Shown one piece after another: positions 1-12,500 of a DNA stretch of 64,000 nt. The notes under the pieces are model-generated. The model did not search any database. It was not told the origin of the DNA and worked only from the letters and a program-made list of their open reading frames with translations. A program made the position numbers and the translations under genes. Source of the DNA: Platycnemis pennipes (lineage: Eukaryota; Arthropoda; Insecta; Odonata; Platycnemididae); assembly GCA_933228895.1 (NCBI GenBank), contig OW121855.1, positions 70,642,698 to 70,706,697 of the forward strand, given 5' to 3'. Within the stretch, counting starts at the first letter, position 1. Every line of letters starts with the position of its first letter.

Positions 1-1320
1 GCGAAAACTGCCAAGGGGCCGATATATCGGCCCACCTACATTACATCATCATGTATTTGTAATGGTTACAATTCATTCAAATCAGAGACAGCATGAATAA
101 TTTTTTCATCCTCTTAAAAAGTGAAAATATATGATCAAAATTAAAAAAAAAATTCATATATTAATATTAAGTGCTTATAATATATCTTAATGAGCTTACC
201 CATTGGCTGGGCATAATGGGCTTGGTATTTTTCGCACAGTCTACTTTAAAGGGGCTGGCAGTAAAAGGGTTAAATCTCTTCCATTATATTACAGATGCAT
301 TATTACAGATGAATCCTTTGGCATACGCAGAAATTGTATTCAGTGGCTGTCAACTAATGGAATGGCAAAAAGTGATCCCTTCATGGAAAAAAGTTATTTA
401 GCTGATTATCAATGCTACATATTCTTCATATTGATATGAGTTGTTATTTTGGTCACCAGCAAGTTGTTATTTTGGTAAAGCTAACCTCTGATTGGAGATT
501 GACCAGCAGAAAACAGAACGTGTTCTGCAATCCAATATTGGGTTAGGGATTGTATGATTAGTATTGGGTTGGAAATTGGTATGAGTCGTGAGGCACGCAA
601 GCCAATTCCCAATGGATTAGCAAATAAATTGGAAAACGTCAAACAGGCTCTAGTCTGCTATTCTGAATAATTTAGGGACCATACTAAAAGCCAAAATAAT
701 TATTTTTCTAAAGCCAAAATATTATAATTATAACCAATGTTTGCTTTTGTAGAATAGTGCACTGCTGTTTTTGCTTATGGTGTGCAAGTGCAATTGCGAA
801 ACATTTAAAATAATTATTTTAAAGCTCTTTACACGCTTAAAGCTTTGTAAGCTTTAAGCTCTTAAGAGCTTAAAGATCTTATTAATTCAGTAATCAACAT
901 GGTTCAGTTTCTAGAGCTGGGTCTGCAACGCGTTAACAGAAAGAAATACGGCGAACAATGCCTTTGATCATTTGTTTTCATTAGTTTAGGCATAAAAATG
1001 TAGTAATTATTATTTTATTCAAGATGTAAGGCCATACAATGCTTGTAGCAGCTATTATTATAGCCAATTAGTATGATTTAAAACTCCAGACCACATTTCT
1101 ATCCTGAATTCAGGATATGTTGTGGAGTCAGTCAGAGTCAATATGCTTGTGGAGTCAATAAGAGCTTTGAAACTGCCCATTGTGAGATACAACCTCACTG
1201 CATTGCACTGGGCTATTTAAAAATATAGACTAAAGTCTAAACAATTGTACCATGGTCATTTGATAGCAATTAACACTTTTTTCATTTATTATTCAAGTAA
1301 AGTAATCATTCCTCATTACT
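1..1320. other. AT-rich stretch, no gene seen
   Basis: CpG-poor, AT-rich DNA. The short open frames near 171-439 have no recognisable motif and overlap each other in different frames, so I read them as chance. The only structured parts are a transposon end fragment at 478-649 and a 24-bp palindrome at 852-875, listed separately. It could be intron or intergenic DNA. Confidence 0.6.
478..649 (+). mobile_element. Truncated copy of the AAGCCTGTTT-ended element
   Basis: This stretch aligns by eye with 4318-4523: both begin AAGCTAACCTCTGATTGGAG, share the phrase CCAATATTGGGTTAG, and end in (G/C)AAACAGGC. It is the right-hand part of the terminal-inverted-repeat element described at 3888-4524. No left end is visible here, so the copy is truncated or its left part has diverged. 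Confidence 0.65.
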
Positions 1321-1334
1321 TAGGTACTTGGTCG

Positions 1335-2640
1335 AACCATTTTATCTTCATCATTCTTCTGTAGCTCCACATTTCAAATGCTTCCCAACTTGAATTCTCT
1401 GCAGCAATCATCGTCCATGCCTCACTGATAAAGAAACATGCTCCAGATGTAAGTTCTGATGAATTGTTTCCTTCTGAAACCTTTTCTTTGATTCAATTGA
1501 TGGCTTTCGCAGTGTAAACATTTAAAATAACGGAAGAAAATGCACAATTTTGTCACAACCCTTTCCTTACTCTTGCTAATTCACAGTTGGGTACATATAT
1601 AATCACTGCCACTAGGTTTTTATACAAACTGTGGATAATTATTCAGTCAATGCAGGAGACTAATTCATTTCAGAATTCCATGCATTGAATTCCAATCCAA
1701 GTTGTAAAAAACATCTAAATCCACAAATGCAAAGAATGTCAGGTTTTTCTTGTCCATTCTCTTCACTATGAGTAGCATAAGAGCCAATATTATTTATCTT
1801 GTACTCTTACTTTTCCTGAACCCAAATTTATCTTCATCCACGAACTCCTCAGCTTTTTGCTCTATTCCTCTGTAGACGATCCTTGTCAATATCTTCTATG
1901 CATATGTTGTCAGGCTTATAGTCCTAAAATTTTTAGATTTCTCCACTCTCTTCTTTTTAGGAATAGGAACATGATGATGTTTCTCTTGAAGACCCTCCCT
2001 ATTTCTCCTTTGAGTACATGTCAAGGATGGTTTTGTAAAGATGAGTCTTATCTCCTGCACTATTTAATTAGTTCTGTGTGAATATTATCAATTCCAGAAG
2101 ATTTATTCATTCGAAGGTCTCTGATGTCTGCGTCAAATTCCAGTATTAATAATTGATGCTCCCATATCATCCGTTTCGACCTTGCTTTCCTCTTCGATCA
2201 CTTTCATGTTGAGATTGTTCCCATTGTGTAATTCTTACAGATATTCTTTCCATCTCTTCACTTTGTCTTCATTTTCAATCAAAAGTTCTCCATTATTGTC
2301 CCTTACAGCATTGCATCTTGTGCTCCATTCTTTGAAGAGGCTCCTCACCATCCAATAGGCAGCTTCCACCTTTCGTAGTGCAAGGTTGTATTGTGTATCT
2401 TCGCATAGATTTTTCATCCTCATTTATCTAGCTTTCCTGGCTTTGCAACTTATTTCATTCCTAATTATTTTGTAGCAAAGCTGCCCTTCTTCAATTTTTT
2501 GGATTTTTGTAATTTCTTCTGCCTTCAATCAAGTCTAAGGTTTCTTCCGTGATCCATGGCTTTTTCTTGACAACTTTTCTTCTTCCAAGAACTTCTTTTA
2601 CAGCTTCCTGTAGTCCACATTTAATGTCTTCTCCACTCAC
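1335..2640 (-). pseudogene. RTE-like LINE relic (reverse transcriptase, minus strand)
   Basis: Decayed minus-strand non-LTR retrotransposon ORF. Reading downward, a pre-RT segment RCNAVRDNNGELLIENEDK (about 2320-2260) is followed by the RT finger motif RDLRMNKSSGIDNI (about 2125-2085), and later by the post-RT segment SEAWTMIAAENSSWEAFEMW and YRRMMKIKW (about 1430-1340). These are typical RTE-clade blocks (NKSPGIDNI, then SE.WTL ... LEAFEMW.YRRM). Several stops and frameshifts separate the blocks, so it is dead. Edges are approximate. The same RTE 3' region recurs at 42600-44460. Confidence 0.75.
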
Positions 2641-3640
2641 TTGCACAATAAATAAAATAAAATCACCTCAACAAATTATACTTAAGCTTCATTAAGATAG
2701 AAAAATACCATTGTGAGAATGTGTACTGTGTTGATTTATAAAGTAATAACTTTAAAAGGTGTGCATGAAAATGTATGAAGGTATAATTATACCTATATAA
2801 ATGTTTGATTATATTTAAATATCTTTTTAGCATAAAAATTGGAGGAAAGAAAATTCATTCAAACATTATTTTAGTTGACAAAAATATAAACGATTTGTAA
2901 TATTCCATAAGATATTTTTTTGCTCATTCATGTATCTGTAGGTACTGTTTTTGACGAAACAAAATTAGGTATGTAAGTTCAATATTATTTTCAACCATAT
3001 TAGATGGTTTACATAGAACTTAATGGTTGGGTTTGCAGAATCTCTACACTCTGTTTAATTCCCTTACCTACTCTATATGAATATGCTCAATAAATGAATG
3101 GAATGTTATTCTTTTACTTGCGTGCTGATTCATAATGATCCTGCCAAGGCATATAGGGGGTAGCTCATGTTATGCAACCCACATAGCACACTTAAACTTT
3201 TTACAGACATGTCAGGATGATACCCTGTCAAAACCCCTTAAATGAATGCATGAGATTGTTAAAGGAATTTAAAAAAATATTCATATGCATAGGCAGATTA
3301 ACTTCTGAACATAAACAATATGAAGCCACAAATGAAATGCAATATTTCAAAAGTAAAACAAAATATTCTAATAGATGAAAAATATGGTTTATATAATATA
3401 AATTTTTTTTTAATAAATCCAATTCATTTATAGTTGAAAAGTTTTCAAGTACAAATTTCTGTGGTGTCCCCTTTCCTTGATGCCCATAGAACATGCTCTA
3501 TTTTGATTTCTCATGAATTCCTGTTAAAATCCCCAAACAGCCTTCATATTCTGAATTAGGCACAGAGCATCTGGATACATTGTAATCAAGGATTATTGTA
3601 TGTTTAAGGCCAAGATATCAGTCACCATCCCCAAATGAAA
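2640..3640. other. AT-rich stretch, nothing recognised
   Basis: Low-complexity AT-rich DNA with few CpGs. The open frame on the minus strand at 3228-3494 is rich in Leu, Tyr and Phe with no motif or splice context and is not called as a gene. Confidence 0.5.
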
Positions 3641-3790
3641 TGAAGTCTTATAGGCATGCGTTCTTCAGGATATGCAGACTCTGGGGGTTGGGAAACGGTC
3701 CCCTGTGGGGACGTCGAGCTACTGACAGAAGGCCCTGGGTTCAAACCTGGGTAAGGTCTTTTTACATAAATCCATTTGCAACAAAATGGT
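3640..3790 (+). mobile_element. Possible tRNA-derived SINE head
   Basis: A B-box-like GGGTTCAAACCTGGG at about 3736-3750 lies downstream of an A-box-like segment in the GACGTCGAGCTACTGACAG region (about 3710). This is the layout of a polymerase III promoter in a tRNA-derived SINE. There is no cloverleaf good enough for a functional tRNA, and no poly(A) or target duplication is clear. Confidence 0.35.
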
Positions 3791-3887
3791 ATGATATTCT
3801 GGACACAATGTATTTATGGGAAACCACAGATGGCTCAGTAACTCTTCCTCTTAATCTGATATGAGAATTCCATATGCCATCCAACTA

Positions 3888-4524
3888 AAGCCTGTTTGAC
3901 GAAGTCCAGTTTATACATTTACTTTTATTTATCATTCAAAATCTACAGCCAAATTGCCCAGAACAATACATATCATTTGAATTATTACTACACTATACTC
4001 ATGGAATAATAATGCAATATACTCAAGTATGAACACTGCAAATATATGACATGCAGACAGTTCAGTATGACAGACACCAATATTGGCCATAGAAATGTTC
4101 ATATATCCTGTATGAGTATGTCACATTAACTTGAAAAAGAACATCTCGGGATGCTGGTTTATTAAATATGGGATAGAAGATGTTAATAAAAGTAGCATTA
4201 ATTTTTATAAGCATTAGATGAGTCAATAAAAGAAATTTGATGTCTAGAACAGTTTATAAATTACTGCTGAATAAGCAGTATTCTAATGTGCTGTTGTTTA
4301 GGTCACTAGGATACCGCAAAGCTAACCTCTGATTGGAGATTGGTTAAGAGAAAATAGAACATGCTGTAAACAATCCAATATTGGGTTAGAAATTGTTAGT
4401 GAGGTAGTGGAATATAGATTTGGTGGGAAATTGGTATATCAATATACACATATATATGTCAAGTGGCACGTAATCCAATTTCCATTGGATTGGTAAAAAA
4501 AACTGGAAAGTGTGAAACAGGCTT
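3888..4524. mobile_element. 637-bp terminal-inverted-repeat transposon with TA duplication
   Basis: The left end AAGCCTGTTTGACGAAGTCC and the inverted right end AAGCCTGTTTCACACTTTCC match at most positions over about 20 bp. Both ends are flanked by TA (3886-3887 and 4525-4526), the target duplication expected of a Tc1/mariner-superfamily element. There is no transposase frame, so it is non-autonomous. A second, truncated copy lies at 478-649. Confidence 0.7.
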
Positions 4525-4539
4525 TAATTGATGAGCTCT

Positions 4540-4950
4540 GACCTTGCCAGCCATATAGATTTGCTACATGTACTGTCATAAAAATTGAAATTACACAAAA
4601 AATCTGGATTATCGTGAAAATATGATAACATTAATGTGGAGATGATGGTTCACTTAGAGAAAAATTGTCTTCGTCATTTTTACATTTTAAGGGGAAAAAT
4701 TGTAAATTACCATGAGTTTTTGCCTTAAACATGAATATATCTCATAATAATTTCAATATACCTACTTTGAAAAATGATGAATCCTGAACTGAAATTATGT
4801 TTTCCTGCAGGGGACTTTCAATGTTGAATGCTTACATGTTACTAAGTATAAATAATATGTATATACAATTTTTGCATGTAAATAAGTGGGCATAGTTACA
4901 AAAAAAACTCCAACTACTCTTTTTCCTTTCCAGCATTTCAGACACTTCTT
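4540..4950. other. AT-rich spacer, nothing recognised
   Basis: AT-rich DNA with almost no CpG. It ends at about 4955, where base composition changes abruptly to CpG-containing sequence. Confidence 0.5.
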
Positions 4951-5064
4951 GGCAGACTTAGTTATTCGGGGGAAGGTGACCGACGACTACAATCAACTTC
5001 ACCATTTAGGATGGGTGGATATTTGGGAATGCATAAGATTTTTTCATGGAATGAATGAATCCCT

Positions 5065-5270
5065 TGGTCAATATAAACTTGATAGTAACGAAAGGCCCCA
5101 GAGGGTCCATGGTTTAACGTACTATCCGACGGACGGAGTACTGAACTTGAAGTGCTCTCCACACAGAACGCAAGCAGTTCACTGAAAACTCTCAACCGGT
5201 ATTCAAACTCGGGGTCTCGGGATGGTAGGCTCGTACTTTTGACTACAAATCAACCCGATCACGTTTGCGA
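5065..5270 (-). mobile_element. tRNA-derived SINE (family A), minus copy
   Basis: On the minus strand a tRNA-like head (B-box-like GAGTTTGAATACCGG, about 5210-5196) precedes the family body: GTGGAGAGCACTTCAAG, then ACTCCGTCCGTCGGAT, then a GTTAAACC(A/G)TGGACC segment and GGCCTTTCGTTA. The same ordered blocks recur near 6.5-6.7, 7.3-7.6 and 12.1-12.7 kb, which defines the family. The long overlapping frames here, on both strands, are products of the repeat and not genes. Confidence 0.65.
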
Positions 5271-5400
5271 ATTTCGTTGATAGCAGATTAATTCCGACGC
5301 CCCGTTTCTCTCCACCCTTCCTTCGTTATATCCTGACAAACTCCTAGCCGCATTACCCACCTTACCCTAATGGCGTGACCTAAAGCTGTCGGCCCCCTAA
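5268..5400 (+). mobile_element. SINE family A body fragment, plus copy
   Basis: The block TTCCGACGCCCCGTTTCTCT followed by CCACCCTTCC matches the end of the family body as seen at 12380-12405 and 7505-7545, but in the opposite orientation to the neighbouring minus copy. The two fragments therefore meet head to head, by rearrangement or by two insertions. Confidence 0.55.
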
Positions 5401-6480
5401 TACGAATAATCACCGCCTACGCATCCCGACCTTTTTTTTACGCCAAAGGTAAAAATACAATATTTTATGGGTTGTGCATAAATTACGTAACACTAAAAGG
5501 GAATGGTGGAGCAAACCATTACGATGGTTCATCGACTGGGAAGGGGGGGGGGGGTGAAGTTCAGCCTTAGATTAAGTTGGGAGTAATATACATTATAAAG
5601 TTAATTTTGTATTCAAACAGTGATAATGATGGGCATCGGAAGTGCCAACGAAAACTTTCAAACCACTCTAGAGTCCCCGGCCGTTACGACGTCAATGAAA
5701 CCCCATGCCACGCTAGCCGGAGACTCGGAGGTGGACGTTAAAAAAATGAGTAAGTAATATTATTGAAGAATAAATAGGTAATTTAGGAAGAATGTGAATT
5801 TTATCATCAATAAAAGCTGGATTTCATTGGAATTGTTTCGTAATTTTGGGGGAGGGGTCTTTGGTAATGTTTCGGAGCTTACAAGTGGGGGAGGGGGATA
5901 GAAAAAGTGGATTATCAGCATCACATAATATATGAATGACACCTTAGCACAATTAGCTATTTTTTAATCATACAGATGATAACCCAGTTCAAAACAGATT
6001 TTTCCCCACCCATCGTGTCTCTACCTCCCACTTCCCACTGTTCTTCTTCACCCTTCTACTTCCCATTGTTTCCGATGGGTAAATTTGACATATTCTTCCT
6101 CCACTTCTCACCTCCCTTTCACCCATAGTCTAATTGTGATCCATTTTGAAATGCTAAACCCATTATTTTGCCATTGTTAAATGTTTACGGTGCTGTCGAA
6201 CCCCCAATTTGCGCGGATTACGTTCATAGAGTACCCTCGGATTGTGCGCGAAAACAAATTTTTGACATGCGATAACAAATGCCTATAAATTATTACTATT
6301 TATTATGGTTCAATCCCTGAATATGCCCACGAAACATTTGAATTTCATTTCTAACTCGGCTTAATACATCACCATTAAAAGGAGAATGTAAAGCTAAATC
6401 CTTATACGCCATTGCTATGTCTTTCGCAGAGCTATTATGTTATTTTTTACCGTGGTTTCAAGTCTCCGTGCCTAAAGGCA
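5400..6480. other. Intergenic stretch, no gene seen
   Basis: Contains a run of 12 G at 5543-5554. The minus-strand frame at 5760-5942 is a short Pro/Phe-rich frame with no recognisable domain. CpG dinucleotides are frequent compared with the first 4.9 kb. Confidence 0.5.
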
Positions 6481-6730
6481 CCTCTCAAGCTGGGCGGAAA
6501 GGTACATGCAAGACTTGGAATGGGAGGGCGAAGGCAAAACCTAGCGCCTACATTAGCCTACCCGTAACAACGGGCATCATGAGGAACACAGCGTAACGTC
6601 CTATCCGACGGACGGAGTAATGCACTCGAATTGCTCTCCAAACAGCACTCAAATAGGGGTCAGTAAAAAGATGGAAAATATGTCACTATCTGGACTCAAA
6701 CCCGGGCTTGCTGGTATGTAAAATTACCGT
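6480..6730 (-). mobile_element. tRNA-derived SINE (family A), minus copy
   Basis: The minus strand reads a head with a B-box-like GGGTTTGAGTCCAG (about 6707-6694), then TTTGGAGAGCAATTCGAGTG, ACTCCGTCCGTCGGATAGGA, a GTTACGCTGTG block and a degenerate end. This is the same block order as the other copies. It is diverged but covers most of the element. Confidence 0.6.
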
Positions 6731-7281
6731 TGTTACCCCCAATAGAGAATTTAATACAACCCAGCGCATTTTCCTAGCAATTTAGTGTAAAAACGGATTA
6801 AAAGTTACGGAGGTTATTTGCAGTTTCTGTGAACGATTATTAGGTTCCGAAGTGTCGCGACCTTAGATCTAAGAGTTCGCGGGAGTCAACAACATTACAT
6901 TCTGTCTGGGAAAAAAACCAGCCTTCCCTTTCCTCAGTCCACCATGTTCTTTCCATGGTTCTTCCTCATTCTCCCTACCATTTATTGGCATTTAAGGTTT
7001 CGTTTTCCTGGACTCATCACCTTAAGAATGACATCACAAACCATGTTTGGCCGGTGATCAACAGAAATTATGAATGGTCTACTGAATTCTGAGTGAAAAA
7101 TAGAAAAAAGCATTAATCCATCGCTTTAGTCTCCTCAAAATTTACTAAGTTACTTCCTTTCCAGCATTCCTTAGGTACATTCTTCATTCGTTTTCCTTCC
7201 CATCCATCACACCTGTTTCATCCTTCTGCATGCTTAAGAATAGTAAGAATGGGTAATTACCAATCACATTCTCCTGTTCCA

Positions 7282-7570
7282 ATCTTTATCTTTCTCCCTG
7301 AGGTCCAGTTCCGTTGATCGGGTTGCTGTCTTGGCTAGAGTAGGTACTGGCCTCCCATCCCGATGTCAAATCCTGGCAGTTACAGAGATTCATTTGAATA
7401 CTGGTCTCCACTTGGGTGCTTCGTGTAGAGCACTTCAGTGCGGTTTGAGGGTTTGTGCATTGTACCGCGGACTCATGGATGCCTTTCGTTAAGAGTACGC
7501 TGACACCGACGCCGGGGTTCTCTGCGCCCTTCCCCTGTGTCCTGAAAAATCCTGCGACCACTGGTCGACT
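7282..7570 (+). mobile_element. tRNA-derived SINE (family A), plus copy
   Basis: An A-box-like TTGGCTAGAGTAGG (about 7331-7345) and a B-box-like ATGTCAAATCC (about 7361-7371) form the head. The body follows with GTGTAGAGCACTTCAGTGCG, a diverged TTGTACCGCGGACTC block, GCCTTTCGTTAAGAGTACGC and ACACCGACGCCGGGGTTCTC. The minus-strand frame of 101 codons here is antisense to the repeat and is not a gene. Confidence 0.6.
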
Positions 7571-10500
7571 AACAGAGATGATTAAGCACAATGGTATTCA
7601 ACTGATAGGTGGTAAGTAGAAAACAGGTTTGTGAAAACTTAGATCGATATTAATGATAAATTGCGCTCTTTCAAATATCATGAATGGGGTCGTTCACCAT
7701 ATTTTTTATTGCCGAATCTGATAAGAGTTTGTAAAATAAAAGAGACCCGTATTTTTCCGTTGCTCGATCCGTCAATTAGTTCTCGAGTTGTAAGCGGCGA
7801 AACACTGATGTTTTTAACCCTTTTGGACAGGTGGGCGTGCATGCGACTTAGGACGTCATCCACTTCGAAAAATGAAAACTGAGCCCGCGAAGCTACTTCG
7901 CCTTATCACCATAGGGGGCAGACAGCTGACTCTGCCGATGGTTGCGGTTGCGACAGGATCTGTGCGAGCAGACATTCCGATAACCTCCCTCCACTCCCTT
8001 CCCTTCCCTTAAAAGCAGTCAAGGACGGGAGGTAAATGACGTAAATGATGTCAAAGCAGCTTATTCGATGGGCGTCACCTTTTGCTTATTTTAATTTTTG
8101 CATTATGAGTGAATGGCTCTGGTTAGAAGATTAATTTGTTCATTTAAATTCATTTTTCGTATCCATCTAACGATTTTGTGTACAGAATTGCGATTTCCGT
8201 TCCGAGTAAACGCCCCCATTGCATGATGGACGAGAGCATAATAATAGAACAGGGGAAAAACCGCGCAGTCACGCATTTGGGAGGTTTCCCAAACTATTCG
8301 TTGCTCTACATTATGCTGTTTACCGACTTAATAACTCGCGTTTCCTTACATCACCCCAACTGGACAACCTTGAACTCTTGACCGCAGCCTTGACGCAGTC
8401 TTGCGGCACCAGCCTAAACTGACCGCTCAAAGCGGCCAAAGGAGCTTCGACAGTGACTCTAACTATATTCAAACATTTCTGCGCTGCAACATTCCGACAA
8501 CCTAACCAGACGCGCGTCTTAAATCTTCTCATTGGAATTTAGTGAGGATTGGAGGAATAATCAAGCAAAGGTTTGCTTCAAGTAAAATTTACGCCTACAT
8601 GAAAAACTAATGACTAGTGAGTAGGAGCTCACTCAACGCTCTTCTATACACGACTTCGGTGCCTCGTCAACATTGATGTTTTTATAGGGAGTACGTAGAA
8701 GGATTATCAATTCTAATAATAATAACAATAATAGTAAACACTTATTGTCGTTGGCCAACATCGGTCTGTCGGACTGGTCAGACTTTTGAGAAAAAAATTT
8801 ATTGATACATCAGTTTTCAAAAACAATATTTATCCTAATAATCCTTCCACTACGGGTTTTTACCTCGTATTTATGGAGAAATTAATTATTTAAGTATTCA
8901 CATTTATCAACTTTGCTACAGATATGATTACAACTAAGGTATGAAAATAATTTCTAGCAGCTGCAAGAAGTGGTAGAAGTCCGTTCATCTTGCTTTCAGC
9001 CTCTGAATCATATTAAACCATTTACAAATGAACTCAATTCGAAGGAGAATAAAACTGGAGACTTTAATAGATGGAGACTAAAACTATATGCCTACATAAA
9101 TGTCCAGCTATCCACATTCTTCGGGACATTCTATACTGGAAGTATAAAATATAGTCCTTTATCAACTGAGGTTCATCAAATCTCAGTCACAGATTACATG
9201 GTGGTGCATTAAATAATGTGTTCTACACATTTTACATGTGTTTATAGGATGTGATGATTCCAAAACTGTTAGCACAAACGGTAGGGTGCGTAATTATTTA
9301 CAACACACTCGTCCACAAAATGTTGGAGCGAAACTTGAAAAAAATTACGTTTGCTCCATCAAATGCATTAACTTTTACCCAAATTCACAGTTTGCGTTTA
9401 TAATATTTTATTTGTCACCCGATACTAGGAAAAGACATTATGACATTCATAGATTTTAACTGCGCCAGTTAGCAATTCTCCTCTGCTTTATACAAGCCAC
9501 ATCACTTGAAAACTCTACGCAGCGTCAACGAGTATAAATCATAAATTAATGATAGAAATGAAATGATAATGTAAGGTATTCCCATTTAATTAACAAATCA
9601 TTGAATAGAACAAATAATTCAGGTGTGTATTAGTGTTATAATCGCTCCCAAAGTATGTACCCAATACACGTACGCTCGCTGTAATACGGAAAAATCTATT
9701 AGCTTTAGCTTATGGGTCTGGATACGGGTCGAAAGATATTTGACTCAGAGAGCCGTTCACTTTTAGAGGAGCGGTAGAGGCCGGATCAAAGACCCGATTC
9801 CGTGAGGTCAAGCGCAAGGATCTCACGCGCAAGTAGTGACGTCTACAGTTAACCGATAAAATCACCGAATCAGCGGTGTGCGTAGCCTCTGCGAGAGAAA
9901 ATATTATCCAAAAGTGTTTATTTTATCCTTAAAAGATATTCTGCTAATTGCCAACACTGGTATCTGCCTGGCATTAATTCCAAATGCTAGAGGTTCTACG
10001 GCGGCGCTCCGACTCTTCACCTATAACAAATGTGCTCGATGTTCAACACTTGAATTATTGTTCCTATTCCGAATTATGATAGGTTTTCATCTATTTAGAT
10101 TTCTAGAGCCTAGAAACCACATTACGCTAACATTTACATCATATCTAGAGATAAAGCCTAATCATTATTCTGATTCAGCGGCTAGTTTAGCGTATGTTGA
10201 AGTAAAGAAAACTCAATGATATCGAATTGCACATGGTAAACTCAACTTTAAGGTAGTTCTAAAATCCCCAGTATGGGGAATAACGAAATATCCTTTGGAA
10301 TAACGAATGCATTGCGCATTCGTTATTCCAAAGACATTTAAGATATAATTAAATGTCATCTAAAATGATTTGGTTGCCCATGGGTTGCCCCAGCATTTGA
10401 TAATTTATTTTTGCAGACATTCGGGAATGAAAAGAGATTGAGCTGAGATTAAAAATAATTGTCAATATAAGACATTGTACCGTTCATGAGTAGAATACTA

Positions 10501-12110
10501 CAAAAAGATATATTGTGTTCCACCATTAAGAATTTTCTGGCAATGCTATCGTTATTAAATTTCACAACTAATATAAAAATGCCAAAACAATCCGTACCTA
10601 TCATGGAGGCAGAATTGGTACTCAACTTCGTTCATCTGCAGCTTACTTCACCTATGTTTCAAATATTCATGTAGATATCAATGTATTAAAGATATTTGTT
10701 ATTTTATATAACCTTCAAATACTAACATTTTAAACGATGCCTATTCCGAAGCCAACCATGACATCAAACAATTCTTCGGAGCTCAGTATTATAGGTACTT
10801 GTACATATTGGATTCCTACCTTATTGTCATCCCGGGGCTAGAGTGAGTAGTGGTGTATGGCAGGTAATGTCGGCGCTTAAGAAATTGATTGAAAGACGGT
10901 ACTTTTTCACATGTTTGGTGATGTGACATATTTGATGATGTGTTCCACGGGCCGATTAAATCTTTGAAAACATGAATCTTAACGAATACACACGCCTTCT
11001 CTCTCTCCATTGAATGACCTTGACGTGAAGTATCGAAATGCAGTTTGGGTTCGTTAAATTCCAGCGGTTTGTCAATAGTTCCGCCATACGTACTTTTTCC
11101 CATTTGGTTCTTTAATTTTTTATCCGTATGGTATCTCGTTCTAACCATTCCAGAATTTACATGAGTAGTGGTAGGTAATATATTAATCGACGATAATATA
11201 TTAGTAGTATGCATATTTTACTCGATGATAATATATTAGCAGTAGGTAGGTAATATATTATCGTCGGGACTTTTTAATCTGCATAGGATTCGACGAGAAA
11301 GACGTCTCGTGTCAAAATCAGTTCTGAGAGCCTGATAGGAGGGCCTCTAATCGTGGGAGCAAGATAAGTTAAATTAGGGTAAAATTAAATTTTATATTAC
11401 GGTTATAGATCCACGATCACGATAAATAAATGGCACTTTGGAAAATATATGTAGAGATGTGATCTTTACTTATTTGCAAATATTTCTGATATCCATCAAA
11501 AGAAAAAGAAGACGATTAAAATTCAAGACTATATTTATTTTTCACCGTCAGAAGTCTAGAAATGTTGCTGCTGCGTTATGCTGAAATTTAAATTTTAATT
11601 GACAAAATGATTTGCGCCAGTTATTTTATTTCTCAAATATAATATACCTACTTCCACTACGTTACAGGTGAGTCTGCTGAATATATTATACCAAATTAAA
11701 GAAGTGGTCTCGATACACATTCACTTGCAAATCAAGTAACGAGTAACTGTATCATGATACATATTCTAATTTCAACGGCATACAAAGGATGCAAAACAGG
11801 TAGGTAATTGAGCGTTAATCATGACCAATCAATGTTACTTGAATGCGGAATGTAAGCACGAAAAGCGTTTCGTTCCCATATTTTATTAGGGACCAATGCC
11901 GGAAGAATCTTAAAGCTTAGGTAAATGCCTTAAAATAAAGTGAAACATTGCTCGATTGTGAGACCAGTTGAGAGATGAACGATTCAATTTTTGTTTCCAC
12001 GCGAAAAAAAAAGATGTCGATCTGAGCCCACGATAAAATGTCTTGGAACTGAAAAGGTAAGGAATAAGGTGAGAAGAAATAGCCGGCGTCGGCATTAACC
12101 TATTCACGAC
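7570..12110. other. Intergenic stretch with several short frames, no gene supported
   Basis: About 4.5 kb of CpG-containing DNA. I checked the longer frames (minus 10816-11214, plus 9878-10219, plus 8970-9212): none carries a domain motif, convincing splice pair or codon pattern. Notable items are an 18-bp-arm hairpin at 10293-10333 and clustered AATATATTA repeats at about 11175-11265. Confidence 0.5.
10293..10333. repeat. Perfect short hairpin
   Basis: The arms CTTTGGAATAACGAATGC (10293-10310) and GCATTCGTTATTCCAAAG (10316-10333) are exact reverse complements separated by 5 bases. A further direct copy of GGAATAACGAA lies just upstream at about 10277-10287. Confidence 0.85.
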
Positions 12111-12114
12111 GAAT

Positions 12115-12165
12115 CACACCAAGGGGTTCACAGTTTAACATCGTACCCGACGGGCGGATTACTGA
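12115..12165 (-). mobile_element. SINE family A fragment
   Basis: The minus strand reads CAGTAATCCGCCCGTCGGGT followed by ACGATGTTAAACTGTGAACC, a diverged form of the family's ACTCCGTCCGTCGGAT / GTTAAACCGTGGAC block. It abuts the plus copy that starts at about 12175. Confidence 0.5.
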
Positions 12166-12174
12166 GGGGGACCG

Positions 12175-12425
12175 AATTGGTGTGGTCTCTAGAGTATTGG
12201 ATTCCCATAGAGAGGTCCAGAATTCGCATCTTGGATGAAAGAAGAGATATTTCGTCAGCATGCCAGTCCCCACGCGGTTGATTCAAGGAGAACACTTTGA
12301 GTGCAGTACTCCGTCCGTCGGATGGGACGCCAAACCGTGGACTCCGTGGCGCCTATCTTGAAGAGCGAGCTGATTCCGACGCCGGGTTTCTCTCCACCCT
12401 TTCTACTTTCTATGAATATTCCTAT
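12175..12425 (+). mobile_element. tRNA-derived SINE (family A), fairly complete plus copy
   Basis: The head TGGTCTCTAGAGTATTGG (A-box side) and AGAATTCGCATC (B-box side, about 12220) is followed by AACACTTTGAGTGCAGTACT, CCGTCCGTCGGATGGGACG, CCAAACCGTGGACTCCGTGG and GATTCCGACGCCGGGTTTCT. This copy shows the consensus block order best in the window. Confidence 0.7.
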
Positions 12426-12444
12426 CCTTATACAATAACCTTAT

Positions 12445-12500
12445 CATTATCAGTCAACAATCCTGGGATTGGTTTGACACAGATGCAATAACCTACCAAT
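12445..12500. mobile_element. RTE-like 3' tail fragment
   Basis: GTCAACAATCCTGGGATTGG followed by TTTGACACAG matches the conserved 3' tail also seen at 18006-18046 and 42606-42642, here truncated after the tail. Confidence 0.5.
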
